DNA from: Dipteronia dyeriana
Taxonomy: Eukaryota > Streptophyta > Magnoliopsida > Sapindales > Sapindaceae
DNA length: 64,000 nucleotides
Direction of reading: 5' to 3'
Assembly: GCA_032871835.1 (NCBI GenBank)
Contig: CM065300.1
Location: 3,973,768-4,037,767, forward strand
Made by a program: the position numbers and the translations under genes. Shown piece after piece: positions 12,918-24,886 of this stretch. The number at the start of each line of letters is the position of its first letter. Within the stretch, counting starts at the first letter, position 1. Under the pieces are notes generated by a model, which saw only the letters and a program-made list of their open reading frames with translations, did no database searches and was not told the DNA's origin.

Positions 12918-13650
12918 GGAAATGAGAATAGTGTTGCGGGAGAGAAGGAGAAGAAAATATGGCGAGAAAAATAAAATGGATGTTATGGAGGAAATATAGG
13001 GAATAGGTGACCGATCGATATACCAATAATCAAGTCTTCAGGCAACTGGTGGAATACATCGCATCAACATAATAATTTCTCTCTATTTTTCGAGACACTA
13101 CCAAAACTAGTAATCTAGAAGGCTAGCATAAGTCAAATAACGAAAATTAATAAATAATAATGAACAATTAAGGTGCACAGTATTCGTCAACGGTTATCAA
13201 TATTAAGAGTTTATGGAAGAGATAAATTTATCTAAATATTATTATATTTTAGGATAAATTTATATCTACCTAGATATGTATCATTCATAGGGGCTAATAA
13301 TACTCGGGTTAGAAAAATGGATTCCAATATTAATATTAAAGAGTAATTAAAAACGTCAACGAATCAAATTACTTGCATCTAGAAAACAACATAAATCAAA
13401 TTAATTGTACTTGGTTCAAAAAAATTCAAATTAATGTAAGATCAATTTTTCACACACATTACCGAAACAACCCTCCATCATCTGCTCCGCCAAAGTTTCT
13501 TCGCAAAAGACCATAGGGGTAGTATAGTATTTTAATTTTCTCCCGGTTTATATCCTCTCAGTTCCCAGCGAAATCCAGATATCCAAGTCAGAGAAGTCTC
13601 GAATTCCAACCTTTTGAAGATCCAAAAACTGAAAACAAAAAATCTCGTAA
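12918..13650. promoter_or_regulatory. Divergent intergenic region between TSPO and HSBP
   Basis: This 733-bp stretch separates the start codons of two divergently transcribed genes. It must hold the TSPO promoter and 5' UTR (left part) and the HSBP promoter and 5' UTR (right part, from about 13500). No TATA box or named motif stands out with confidence. Confidence 0.5.
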
Positions 13651-16293
13651 ATGGTGAAGTTTTCATTTCTAGATAATATATCGTCGATCTCTGTTACTTT
13701 TTTGTTTCGCTTACTTAAACAAATAATTGTCATGTTTTTTTTTTAAAAAATTTGTTTGTGAACCTAAATCGGGGAAATATTAATTGAGGATTTTGAAATT
13801 TCAGTTATGTTAGTATAAATATTCGTAGTTAGTCTGAGTTAGTGTGGTTCTTTTTAGTGTTTGTGAATTTCTTATGTGGTGTTTTTTTTTTTTTTTTAAA
13901 AAATGCTTTGTTCGTTTTTTGTTTTGAGTTGTGTGATGATGGTCTGTTTGATTGCCGAGAAAGTGTGAGAAAAAAAATGCAAAATCCCAGCATTTGATTG
14001 TTTGGAACCCTAGAGATTATGAAATTGAAGTGTGGTTTTGAAATTTCCCCTAATTTGAAATTTAAACAGGTTGGCAAGATTATTAAAGGGTTATTTTCTT
14101 TGTTAGTAGCTGTTGTTGTTGTATTCTGTTGAAAAAGGTGGAGAATTGAATTTTATGGTTTGATGTAATTACTTAATGTTGTGGGTGATTAAATTGTTAT
14201 TCTGTGAGGATTTTTTTTTGCTTAATAATTGTAACCATGGCTTTCGTGTGTGTGTGAAATTGCTATTTTCGCATTAAGATATGGGTTGCATGTGACGAGT
14301 CCATGACTTTGATGCTTTAGGATTTGTGTTAGACACAGTTCAACTCTAGCAGTGAATTGATTATCGTAAGTCTTGTGTTTTAAGCCTTTCCGTGAAAAGA
14401 AATTCACCCTGTATATGGAATGCTTCTTATGCTATATTGGAGGTGAAACATGTTGGAGAAAATGCTTTAGATTTTAGTCAATGATAATCTTGGGAAGCAA
14501 ACTAACATTGAGGAATGGATGGTTGGATGTAATCATCTTACTATCACTGGGTACTAAGAAAGTTTCTACTCTCTAATTTCGTTAAGCCTTGTCGCTCTAG
14601 TTTGAATTTTGTGGAGCTCTTTAACTAGATATCTCATACTGTTTCATATCAAATTCATAGTGTTTGTAAATAATTTATAACTACAACATCTAAAGGAACT
14701 TAACAACGTTTTGGGATTTAGGGAGTGGACCACTCAAGTTTCAAACGAATTCTTCATTGCTTAAGTTATGTAGCTATAGGCCTATAGTCAAGTTGTCTAC
14801 TAATGACCTGGTTTTCTCTGTGTTGAGTTTATGGGACTGATTGTGTTGTAGATATCCTTTTGAAGTGGTAGGAAACTAGGGTTTACATGGTGGAGATAGT
14901 AACCTGTAGAGGACCCAAATTATACTTTACTAAATTATTTTTTGTCAACTGAATGATATTTTTACCTCACATTCATTTCATGTAAAAATTCTGTTTTGAT
15001 ACTGGTTGGTGTATTTTAGAACATTTAATATTTCCGTGTGAGCATTCTTGGCTAGATTTTGTAAATAATGGTCATGTATTGATATTCACATACTTTTCTT
15101 TTTCATGGGCAGGATGGGCATGATTCAGAAGATCCAAACCAGAGCACTGTAGATATGACTACTTTTGTGAGTCCCACTCCTATGCAAACTTTAGGAAATA
15201 ATTGTTTATCTTCCATTATAATATGAAATAAATTAGACTACTCATTATGATTGTGTGTCCAATGATCAGAATGATGAACCGGTGTAGGGAAAGCATTTTT
15301 TATTCCTAACAATTTGGGCATCTTTTGAGCAGTCTTTTATTAATTTGGCTAGAACATTGTGATATGGCCTTAAAAGTTATGGTTAGGATCCTTCATATAT
15401 CTTTGTGATGTACTGCATGACTGGCCTGCCATGGATATACCATCCTTTTGGGTTTTACATCTGAAGCTGTCTCTATTATTTTCCACTAGTGAGTCCCATG
15501 CCCCAGATGAACCCATGCTTAGTTTCAACTTGATGAGCAAGAGACAGGTTAGTCGTAATGCCCATGCATGTATGAAATAGAAGTGAAACCGTTTTTTTTT
15601 TCTAAGAAAAAATTGAATCTAAATTTTGTAGTTTGTACTTTGTCAGCCCATTGTACGGTTAGAGTTATGTAATTGAATTGATTGTATCAGGAGTTGTTGC
15701 TGAATCAGTTTGATTGCTTTTGCAGGTCCAAAATCTTCTTCAGCAGATGGTAAGCTTTCTATTTTATATGTTTTTTACTCTCTTTTTTTCAATTGGAACA
15801 GTAAATTTATTGTGAGATATTTAAAAGTTGTTAACTTGTTTCTTTATTTTGCAGCAATCCAGGTTCCAGACAATGTCCGAGTCCATTATATCAAAGAATA
15901 TCCTTCTTTTAATTTCACGTTTTAATGTCATCAAACTATAGATCTGAATACAAATTTATTAGAATTGTTTCTTCGGTTACCATGGAAAACATAACATTTC
16001 TGGGAGGGTTCGATATCAATCCCAGATTAATTCTGTTAGCTTGTTTTATGTAGCTACTCAAAGAGTTTGTTATACTTTGCATGTTCTGTCTTGCACCATT
16101 GAATCTGAGTTGAATGAAGCAAGTCCTTTGTTTCCTTGACCTGGATGCACTTGATGAGATGGGTAGCAGAATAGATGAGTTGGAACAAAGCATCAACGAA
16201 CTCAGAACCGAGATGGGCATAGAGGCCTCTCCGTCTCCTTCCGCCCCTCTCAAGCCAAAGGAAGAATCCAAATCAGCCAATGATTCAGCTTAA
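13651..16293 (+). CDS. HSBP: Heat shock factor-binding protein (HSBP), five coding exons
   Basis: HSBP is a small coiled-coil protein that binds trimeric heat shock factors and damps the heat shock response; it moves from cytosol to nucleus after heat. Coding exons are 13651-13653 (only the ATG), 15113-15166, 15726-15749, 15855-15897 and 16151-16293. They sum to 267 nt, or 88 residues plus stop, the usual plant HSBP length. The translation begins MDGHDSEDPNQSTVD, continues through the heptad-rich VQNLLQQMQSRFQTMSESI core and RIDELEQSINELRTEMG, and ends in a Pro/Ser/Lys-rich tail. The first three introns are GT-AG. The fourth (15898-16150) is an AT-AC intron; only this choice restores the family SKIDEMGSR junction. 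The ATG must come from exon 1, because exon 2 has no in-frame ATG before residue 16. Neighbours are TSPO (divergent) and RALF (convergent). Confidence 0.92.
15898..16150 (+). other. U12-type AT-AC spliceosomal intron of HSBP
   Basis: The intron begins with ATATCCTT (15898-15905), the consensus 5' site of minor-spliceosome introns. It carries TTCCTTGAC at 16132-16140, a perfect match to the U12 branch-site consensus TTCCTTRAC, with the branch A about 11 nt before the terminal AC at 16149-16150. Joining 15897 to 16151 gives in-frame Ser-Lys-Ile-Asp-Glu-Met, as in other HSBPs. No GT-AG alternative gives this junction. Confidence 0.93.
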
Positions 16294-18161
16294 GATCAGT
16301 TTTTCCTAGGGGTTTTTCTTTACATGCTGATGCAATCTGAGACTTCGAAACAGATGATCATCCCTTCTGGGTTTGTAACTAAATCAGCTCTTGAATTTTC
16401 AAGTAAGAAATTTTCAATCTGGTTTTCTTCTTTCTTGGAAAGTTGAAATGGTTAGTCTGTAAGAACTCATTTAGATCCCAGGTATGATTTCGAAAACAAA
16501 AGTTTTTATCAGATTGAGTCCCATTTACGAATAGTAGTGTGCACATGAGAATGCATCATTATTTTGAGCTGCTAATTAAGCACTTTTAATTAAATTAAAT
16601 TAAATTCATGTATTATTGTTATTATTATTATTAACATAAGATACTATTATAGCTAATTGAGTTTATTTTTATTTTTGTTTTGAAAAAAGAAACCACATAA
16701 TTGAATTTTGGTGGGGATAAACTGGGTGGTGGTCCTGTTGTGTGTAGATTTGTGTATCATACTACTATATATGCTTATATGACAAAGGCATATGTGGTCG
16801 TGGTGGTAGTGTGTTTTAACTTTTGAAGTGGCTTTACAGAAAGATAAGGAAATGCCAAATAATCAATATATATATTTTATGAGTTAGGTCGCTTTCACTG
16901 AATTAATTAAATTTGTATTATTACCGAGTTATAAAAACAATATAGGTAGTGTTAATGTGTTTTTATTATTTTAAATAGAAAATTTTACTGTAATGAATTA
17001 ATAAATACAATTATTGATATGCATGTTTATTTCTATTTATAAAAAGAGATTGATTTTTTAACCTCTCTTAAGGACAAAGTAAACACTATCAAAAAATTAT
17101 TATCAAATTAATTAAAAAGACAACTAAATGTGATTTTATGGTTAAAAGCACCGGATAATGTTCTAATTTTGGTAAGGCGCCAGACAATGTTTATTTTGAA
17201 TCTCCACCGGATACTATTTTGATTATGAATCGCCAGTAGAAGTATGGTTGTATTGCCAGAAATCCATTATATGATTCCAGAAAACTTTAATTTCATGCGT
17301 GTATAGTTGTATTGCCAGAAATCTATTATCTGACTCTGACCAGCTAGCCGCTAAAAGCATGATATTTTTAAATTATTTTTTTAATATTACTTTTTATAAT
17401 ATAATATTATTTAATTTTAACTAATCATATAACAATTTAAGATGAACTAATTAGGAAATTAGAAAAGTTTGCAAACAATCAAATTTAGATGCAACAAAAA
17501 AAAAATCCAATATTTGGTGAAAATATATAAATAAATAATATGATATAATCTTATAAATAACTAAATAATTTGATATATTATTTTTCTCTAAACTAATTTG
17601 GAATAACCAAATCTAATTTTATATTAAAAAAAATCATTAAAAAGCCCTTGAAATGATTTAATTGGAATCAAAATTAATCAATCTAGATTCTAGGCAAATT
17701 CTAATGAGACACAATCAAATAATTTGCTTCATCTATCTATATCTATGTCCCTTTGTGGGCCTTAATTTCCATCAATCAACATTTTCTTGTCTGAAATCTA
17801 AGGAGATCAATTAAAAATTTAATACCACAAATCTCATCAACCCAAAAAGAACTCCCAGACAACACCCATCAAGCAAAATCAATTTTAATAACAAAAAAAA
17901 AAAAAAACTGAAAATGTTCACAACAAAAATTTAGAAAATATAACACAACCAACATTAATACCAAAATGGATTACAAATTAATAATAATAATAATAATCAC
18001 GATTGTTATGTTTAATTTTTATTCCCAATGATGCAATCATGCCTTCTTTATACTTAATATATATATATATAAAAAAACGAAATTCTTAACAAGCACATAT
18101 AATTAACAAATTAAAAAAATAATAATAATAAAATAAAAAATAAAGAAAAAGACAAGAAAAT
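16294..18161. other. HSBP 3' UTR and AT-rich intergenic DNA
   Basis: The first 200-300 bases are probably the HSBP 3' UTR. The rest is AT-rich without a gene. At 17150-17350 there is a small repeat-bearing stretch: GTTGTATTGCCAGAAATC occurs near 17248 and 17306, with several CACCGGAT/GCCAG variants, probably an old degraded repeat. The DNA just left of 18162 is likely the RALF 3' UTR. Confidence 0.4.
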
Positions 18162-18542
18162 TTAACGCCTACAGCGAGTGATTGCACTGCAGCCGCGCGT
18201 GTAGGGATTTGCCTGAGCGCCGGCTCGGCAATTGTAGTACGACGCGCCGCGTCGTGAGCAGGGTACACTGTTCCGCCTCAGCGCACCGTAGCTTATGTAT
18301 CGCCTTGCCGCTAAAATGCGCCGGTTGCTCTCTGTGTCCATCTGGAACTCCAAATCGAGAGCCTCGTCACCGACCGTCAAGCACTCGCCGATAGATCCGA
18401 TGCAGTCTGATTTCACCGGAAAGAAACCCAGCTGGTGACCGCCGTTGAAATCCACGGCTGAAGACGCCGACACCGACACGTGGACGGCCAGGATTACTGC
18501 AGCAATGAGGAGGACCAAAACACTGGATTTTGAGGTTCTCAT
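18162..18542 (-). CDS. RALF: RALF peptide hormone precursor, RALF23/33-like
   Basis: A single-exon CDS of 126 codons encoding a secreted prepropeptide. RALF peptides bind FERONIA-type CrRLK1L receptors with LLG/LRX partners, causing apoplastic alkalinisation and controlling growth and immunity. The signal peptide covers about residues 1-27. The propeptide contains two cysteines (47 and 54). The site-1-protease motif RRIL is at 74-77, so the mature peptide starts near residue 78. The mature part has the receptor-binding YISY motif (82-85), the GALRRNSVPCSRRGASYYNC block and four conserved cysteines (95, 105, 118, 124) forming two disulfides. One detail is unusual: the common CRRGAQANPY is CRAGAQANPY here (Ala at 107). 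The start ATG directly precedes a basic-hydrophobic signal sequence. The gene converges with HSBP. Confidence 0.95.
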   Translation of the reverse strand: MRTSKSSVLVLLIAAVILAVHVSVSASSAVDFNGGHQLGFFPVKSDCIGSIGECLTVGDEALDLEFQMDTESNRRILAARRYISYGALRRNSVPCSRRGASYYNCRAGAQANPYTRGCSAITRCRR

Positions 18543-18840
18543 TTTTTATTTTTTTTTCTATTTGGATTCTAAACTTCAAAAGTGTGAAAAATCAGGACCG
18601 CGTCCTAGATTATAAGTGACGGATGATATAAAAATGCCACTAATATAGTTGATTATTTACAATACTGCCACTTGACTTTATTGTGACTTACCCTTACTTG
18701 TAAATTAAGCATGTCATTTTTTACTCTGGTGAGTAGTGACACCCACTGACTAGGCCACTGATGAAATTTTGACATTTCATTTTTACATTTTCTATTTTAT
18801 AATTTGGAGTTACTGTTTTCATTATAAAATCTACCACCAA

Positions 18841-18925
18841 TTGAGTCCAGATTTTACCTATAACTGATGAGATCAACTACGAATTGAGTCCATATCTTAC
18901 CTATAACCGATGAGATCAACTACGG
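18841..18925. repeat. Direct repeat, 43-bp unit x 2
   Basis: Two adjacent units of about 43 bp share TTGAGTCCA, TTACCTATAAC and GATGAGATCAACTACG with a few differences between them. They lie upstream of the RALF gene (minus strand), roughly 300-380 bp from its start, so they could be in its promoter. No known cis-element was recognised in the unit. Confidence 0.6.
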
Positions 18926-20272
18926 CAAACACGACTATAAATACAAACCTCTTTACACTTGACGATTTATTAAGTAAATATAGATTATAGTATGAGATTT
19001 GAACTATCGCACGGAATGAAAAGACGAGATGCAAAACTATTTTGTTAGCGGGTATTTGATATTTTCAAAAAGAAAAATTTAAAATATATATCTGTAACTT
19101 TGTAGTATACACGTGAGATGTTTTACCGTTAGACCAACTTCTTCTCATCAATTAAATATGTCATTTTTACTCTAATGACACCCACTAATCAAATTTTAAC
19201 TTTACATCATTACATTTAATATTTTATAATTTGGAGTTTTTTTTTTTTAAATCCAATATCGATTATGTCAGGATTCCATGGAACTGGCGATCAATCAATA
19301 CAAACACGGTTGTAAGTGGCGGAAGCATGAAAGGGTTGTCCCGGGCTGTAGCCTAGCAACCCTCTTTCAAAATAAATGAATTATATATACTATAATTAAT
19401 TGTATAAACATTACTAATATTCTGTCTAATTGTATTTATATACAAATTTTGTTTATAATTATATTAATATCCATTACTGTTAGTATAATTTGTTTCATTT
19501 ATTTATCCTAACTTAAAAAAAAATACAAACAATCAATCACAGTTGACAAAAGTAATTTTATGTTTGTTTTATATGTAATATTTTTTTTCCTTTATTTTAA
19601 TTTTTTTATTGCACAATTTATATTCATTGATCATTAATAGTAAATTTTCATAATACGTAGAATCTATTTAAAAACAAAATATATATTGACAAACAAATCT
19701 AAGTGAATATCTGTGATTCATTGATTGAGCATTTAAATATATTGACTTTGAACCACTAATTAAATATTAGAATACATTGACTAAAGAAATAGATAAATCC
19801 AATGGGTAATAAAATGATTATATACTACCGAAAAAAAATATATATATATATAATTTAACCCAGTTTATAAATATTTTTTAAATAAATACTAGACTCAACT
19901 TTTTTCACTTTTACGACGGCATGGCTAATAATGGGTATTTGATATTAAAAAAAAAAAAATTACTTTGATGATCTTGACATAAATATGATGCTAGGTAGTG
20001 GACAACTGTTGTCATTGTGATAAGGGAAAATGAAAGAGAGAGTGATGTGTATATGTATATATTTTTCTCTAACAAAATCATGTGAATGCAATAAGTTGTA
20101 TTTGTGTGGATTTGAAAGTGAAAGGTACTCAAATATTCAAATTTCAGTAGTCCAAGTTGTGTATCATGACACATGAGCGATTGACACAAATTTGATAGAT
20201 AGCTTGAATTTATGCGCGTTTTGTGGCGTACGATTAAAGTGTCACTCTTTGATGTTGATGTTTATGTTTACA
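18926..20272. other. Intergenic DNA, no gene recognised
   Basis: AT-rich sequence between the RALF 5' flank and the hAT element. A GC-richer patch at 19300-19370 resembles the end of an old transposon, but no partner end was found. An open frame at 19911-20189 (minus) has no recognisable domain. Confidence 0.4.
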
Positions 20273-20879
20273 TTCGGATGTAGTCCTGTAATTATGGACC
20301 GGTCAGAGATAGGCCGATTCGATCGATTCACGAAGTGAAACAGGTTGCGCTTGGCACGGCCAGTGAATGAGGCAGACCAGGCAGACGCCCGGTCCGTGAC
20401 AGGCCGAGTACGGGGGCGCTGGTACCAGGTCAGGCGGATCGGCCCCCCACGGCACTCCTAGAGTCCTAACTGGCGTGCTAGGCCCCTGAACCGGCTCGTC
20501 GGTCCGTCACTTCAACCGTTTTTTTTTTTTAAATATTCCCTCCAACGGCTGGATTTTGAATTCCAGCCGTTGGAGCCCCTAAAAATTACTAAAGAACCCC
20601 CTGAAATATTTCAAATTAAATTTTGACCCACGATCACATTTTTCTATAAATACTTCCATCCATTTCATTTTCCATTCACTCTCTCTATCATTCTTTCAAT
20701 CTCTCATTCTCTCAAATCTCAATCTCTATATTCTCCAATTCTCTACACTTTTTCATTCAATTTTATTATTACTCTCTCTACACAATTCTCTACATTTTCC
20801 ACCAACACACATAATTTTAAAGGAACAATTTTGTTATTACTTTTGCTCAAAGATTTTTTCATAGTAAACTTATATTTTT

Positions 20880-21660
20880 ATGTTTAGACTGTAGTTACTA
20901 AATGAAAACATTTTTATTTAGTTAGTTAGTTTATCAATTTTTGGGATTTAATGTTAATATTATTTGTTTAGTATATTAAGATTTTTAAGTTTAGTAGCAA
21001 TTTTAATATTTGTTATTAGTAAATTTAGAAAGTTATTTTGTATTACTGAATTTAATTTTTATAATAAGTAAATTATGAATGGTAAGTGTAGTAGTTAAGT
21101 TTAATATTTTTTGTTCATAAATTATGATTTTTTAGTGTAGTTGTTTATTTTAATATTTTTGGTGAGTATATTATGAATTTTAAGTGTAGAAGTTAATTTG
21201 AATAAGTTTTATTAGTAAATTAAGATTTTTATGTGTAGTATTTAATTTAATATTTGTTGTTAGTAAATTTATCAATTTAATTTGTAGTAGTGAATTTAAT
21301 ATTTTTTGTTAGTAGATTATGATTTTTTTTAGTTGTTTATTTTATTTTATTTTTCAGTATATTATGATTTTTAAGTGTAGTGGTTAATTTTAATAAGTTT
21401 TATTAGTATATTAAGATTTTTATGTGTAATATTTCATTTCATAATTGTTGTTAGTAAATTTATCATTTTTTTTTGTAGTAGTGAATTTAATATTTTTTGT
21501 TAGTAGATTGTGATTTTTTTGGTATTTTTTTTTTAAAGTAAAATAATAATTTTAAGTGTTGTATTATTTATATTAATTATTGTTAGTAAATTAAGACTAT
21601 TGTTAAGGGTAGTAATTAATTAAAAAATATTTTGTTAATAAATATTGATTATTAATTTGA
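20880..21660 (+). repeat. AT-rich imperfect tandem repeat array in the hAT leader
   Basis: Roughly a dozen diverged units of about 55-65 bp fill the region between the left subterminal domain and the transposase ATG. Recurrent words are TTTAAGTGTAGTAGTTAATTT, TTGTTAGTAAATT and ATTATGATTTTT. Parts of 21220-21400 recur at 21415-21510, which suggests a higher-order repeat of neighbouring units. The array has no coding potential and may be transcribed leader or intron sequence of the transposase gene. Confidence 0.7.
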
Positions 21661-21699
21661 CTATTAACGATTATAGTACTCATATTTTTCCTTCAGATA

Positions 21700-23685
21700 A
21701 TGGATCGTAACCAGCAGTCTTATTTTTCGGACGGTTTGAATATGCTCAGTGATGAATTTGATATTTCGGAGCCGACCCATACTCAAGCGGAACCTTCTAG
21801 TTCCGCCGTTACACCAACATCACGTCCCAGACAATTAACATCAGATGTGTGGCAATGTTTCAACATAGTCCAAATGACACTTCCAGACGGGACGTCCGGA
21901 CCCAGAGCTAAATGCAAGTTTTGTCACAAGGATTATGCTACAAGTATGAAGGGAACCAGACATTTGAGACGGCATATGTACAAATGTATGCCTTCACATT
22001 GACAGGTAGACACTACAACGCAAACACAACTACAACGGCACCCAAACGGGTCCGTTACGACGTGGCAGTTCGACGCCATGCACGTTAGAAAGTGCTTGGC
22101 ACGATACATTGCACAAACTGATCATTATTGGTGAGAGTCAATTTTATAAAGAATTAAACACATATGCATATAACCCCAATATGAATATGTTTATAGAACC
22201 ACCACTAGAAATGATTTGATAAGATTGTTTGAAACCTAGAGAGATGATTTAATTGCTGAAATACAGCATTTAAGTGTCTCTGTTGCATTAACTTCTGATA
22301 TTCGGAATGCATGTTCCAAATAGGACTATTTATGTGTCACGGGATACTATTTAGATTCTGACTGGAGGATAACAAAAATAATTATTGGTTTTCGTTCTAT
22401 GGATTTTGCACATACCGTAAAAAAAATTCATTGTTTATGTTTTAGAAACTTATGAAATCACGCATCGCATCATTTCGATCACATTAGATAATGCATCTGT
22501 AAATACTAGCTCTATTGCATTGTTTGTTGCAAGAAATATCCCGCAAGATGGAGGTTATTTCTTCTATCAACGGTGTGCATGTCATATTATAATTTTAGTT
22601 GTACAGACTGGTTTAAAGCAGGTAAGCGACCAAATAGATCGCATCAAATATGCCATTCTTGGATTTGCAGTTATAATCCTAGATTTAGTGAATTCAAGAG
22701 ACATTGTAAATTAAACTGTCTTAAACCCCGACGATTTCAAACTGATATGCCGGTAAGGTGGAACTCTACTTATTAAATGTTGGAAATTTGTTTGGAATAT
22801 GATACAACCATTACATGTTTTTATAACATGAAATTGGCTTAAACATGTCATTCTGAAGCAAAAACACTTACCACAGACGGTTGATATGTGGTAAAGATTT
22901 TTGTTCAATTTTTTAAGATTTTTTACAATGTCACTGTAACTCTTTCAGGGGTCTATTACCCCACATCTTCCCAGGCAATCTATCAGATAGTGGAAATGTC
23001 TGAAGTGTTAAACAGTTATAGAGAAGATGAACATCTAGGCGCTGCAGTTGTTGCCATGGAGACAAAGTTGAAAAAATTTTGGGCTAACATTCCTCTACTT
23101 TATGCCTTAAGTGTTATGGTAGATCCTAGGGTTAAATTATCTTGTTTAGAATTTTTGCTTGAGTTTATTGGTATTAATTTGTCAATAGATTATTCAGAAC
23201 AAATTACTGACATTCAAACCAAGTTGTTCGAGTTTTTTCGTATTTATGAGAGCAGGTTTGGCGACATTGACACTCTCCAATCAACACAACTGGAGACAGA
23301 GCCGAATCAAACAAGTTGGAGTCTTATGAAACGGGGAAAAAAGGACAAATCAACAAGTACTTCTTCAGGGCAAAGATCTGGGCCATCTTCTTGTACCGAA
23401 CTGATTTGGTACCTTGAAGCACAGTTTGATGCTGTTGAAAACAAGGAAGAGTTTGATTTGTTGTTATGGTGGAAGACCTATAAGTATAGGTATCCAGTTC
23501 TGTCACACTTAGCACATGACGTATTGGTTATTCCCGTGTCAACGGTGTCTTCAGAACAAGCTTCCAGCACCAGTGGACGCATAATTGAACCAAGAAGAAG
23601 CTGTTTGTCTCCGGAGATGGTGGAGGTATTAACATGCTATCGGGATTGGGAGTATGCTAAAAAAGGTTGCAAAATCAAACTGTAG
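21700..23685 (+). pseudogene. hAT transposase (RICESLEEPER-type), broken
   Basis: The ATG at 21700 opens a 100-codon frame with a BED zinc finger: Cys-x2-Cys in CKFCHKDYA followed by the His pair in GTRHLRRHMYKC. The frame stops at 22002. The middle part (22010-22880) is interrupted by stops and frameshifts, but family stretches are still readable, such as LDNASVN and the ACHII segment near 22580. The last 265 codons (22888-23685) are open and contain the hAT C-terminal dimerisation region, including LIWYLEAQFD, PVLSHLAHDVLVIPVSTVSSEQ and the final R-x-L-SPEMVEVL-x-C block. This is the signature of plant RICESLEEPER/DAYSLEEPER transposases. At least several disabling changes make it a pseudogene. 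Confidence 0.88.
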
Positions 23686-24235
23686 ATAAAGAACTTATTC
23701 TAAATTTCAACAATCTATATATTGATGAAACTGCATGTAGTGGCTATGACCAGAACTAAGTTATACTTTTACATATGTATTTATTATTTACTTGTAAGTT
23801 GTAATACGGTTGCACTCTTTTTTTCTTACCAAGTTTTTATCCCACTGACTTTTTATTGGTAAGGTTTTTAATGAGGCAATCATGTAAATATGTAATACTG
23901 AATTCCACAAGTGAAAAATAATTAAATAAATAAAAAAATGTTCGTTTTCTTTATTCATTTTTGGATTTCAAATCTTAAACCCTAAACCCTAAATCCAAAC
24001 AAATTTAATTTGAAAAATGATTATGGACCAGGCCCGCCAAGCCCGTCGGACCATGCCCGCCAGGCCAGGCCCGCCGGACCAGGCACTGGGATCGCCCTGG
24101 CACGGCCCACAGGCACGATACGGCTCGCCTGAGGCAAGCCGACGTGCTGTGCCTCCGTTTTCAGAAACGGGCCGGGCCAGGGCGTGCCTAATGGGCCGGG
24201 CTACTCCACTCCATTTTTACACCTTTATTCGGATG

Positions 24236-24880
24236 TTAAGATTTAGCTAGCTGTTTAATACATCTTTACAGTTATGATACGAGTAATGTCTATAGAATAA
24301 TGTTAGATATCATAACTAACATCATAATTAATATTATAACTTTTTAATTACAATATATATGGCAATTAAGATATCAAATGGTGTATGGATACATGAGTAA
24401 GTGAGATAAATCATTACTATCGTATATCCATTCAACAATTGATACATCATATGTGTTGTAATTAAAAAATTGTAATAAATAAATCGACTGTATTGAAATA
24501 AATCATTGGAAACATACCAAAGGACAAAACTTGTACAATAGTTGAACCAAAGTTTGTACCCAGAAGTGAGAATTAGCAGCAACCATTGTAGCTAATACAC
24601 GTACAACCATATTCCCTTTTAACGATAGAGAATCAATATTTGATACATTGCAGTATAGGTGGCTGTGCACTCCAATTTACTGTTAATGGTGGCGATTCGA
24701 GTCTCTTCGTACGGATTTTATAAATATTTATGTAGAGTATTTTTTAAATATCGTAAAAATAAACATCTAAACCATATAAATGTACAGTTTGATTTTAACA
24801 AGTTACGACAAACCTAGAGAATTCCTTGTAAACTAGCAACCTTATGGTACTTTTTTACGCCCATAAAAAACAAATTAGAC
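24236..24880. other. Intergenic DNA, no gene recognised
   Basis: AT-rich DNA between the hAT element and the eS21 promoter. It holds a short imperfect repeat of 'ATCATAACTAACATCATAATT' type near 24310. No gene or element end was recognised. Confidence 0.4.
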
Positions 24881-24886
24881 ACCAAG

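Larger units (their letters stand above)
20281..24227 (+). mobile_element. Degenerate hAT transposon with BED zinc finger transposase
   Basis: A 3947-bp element flanked by perfect 8-bp duplications ttcggatg (20273-20280 and 24228-24235), the hAT target-site length. The imperfect terminal inverted repeats are about 22 bp: TAGTCCTGTAATTATGGAC at the left and TAAAGGTGTAAAAATGGAG as the reverse complement of the right. Both subterminal regions are strikingly GC-rich (20340-20510 and 24030-24210, many GGCCGGGC/GCACGGCC words) in AT-rich surroundings. A long AT-rich tandem repeat leader precedes the transposase remnant. The transposase is broken, so the element is not autonomous. Confidence 0.92.

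Noticed and set aside
12445..13026. Minus-strand frame of 193 codons overlapping TSPO
   Set aside because: It is a different frame of the same strand, with Arg/Pro/His-rich sequence typical of an out-of-frame GC-rich CDS. TSPO in the other frame has clear family motifs.
15936..16280. Minus-strand open frame of 114 codons
   Set aside because: It is the antisense shadow of the last HSBP exon and its AT-AC intron, with no domain of its own.
23970..23995. Telomere-like AAACCCTAAACCCTAAA
   Set aside because: Only about two to three units inside the hAT element; too short to call an interstitial telomere.
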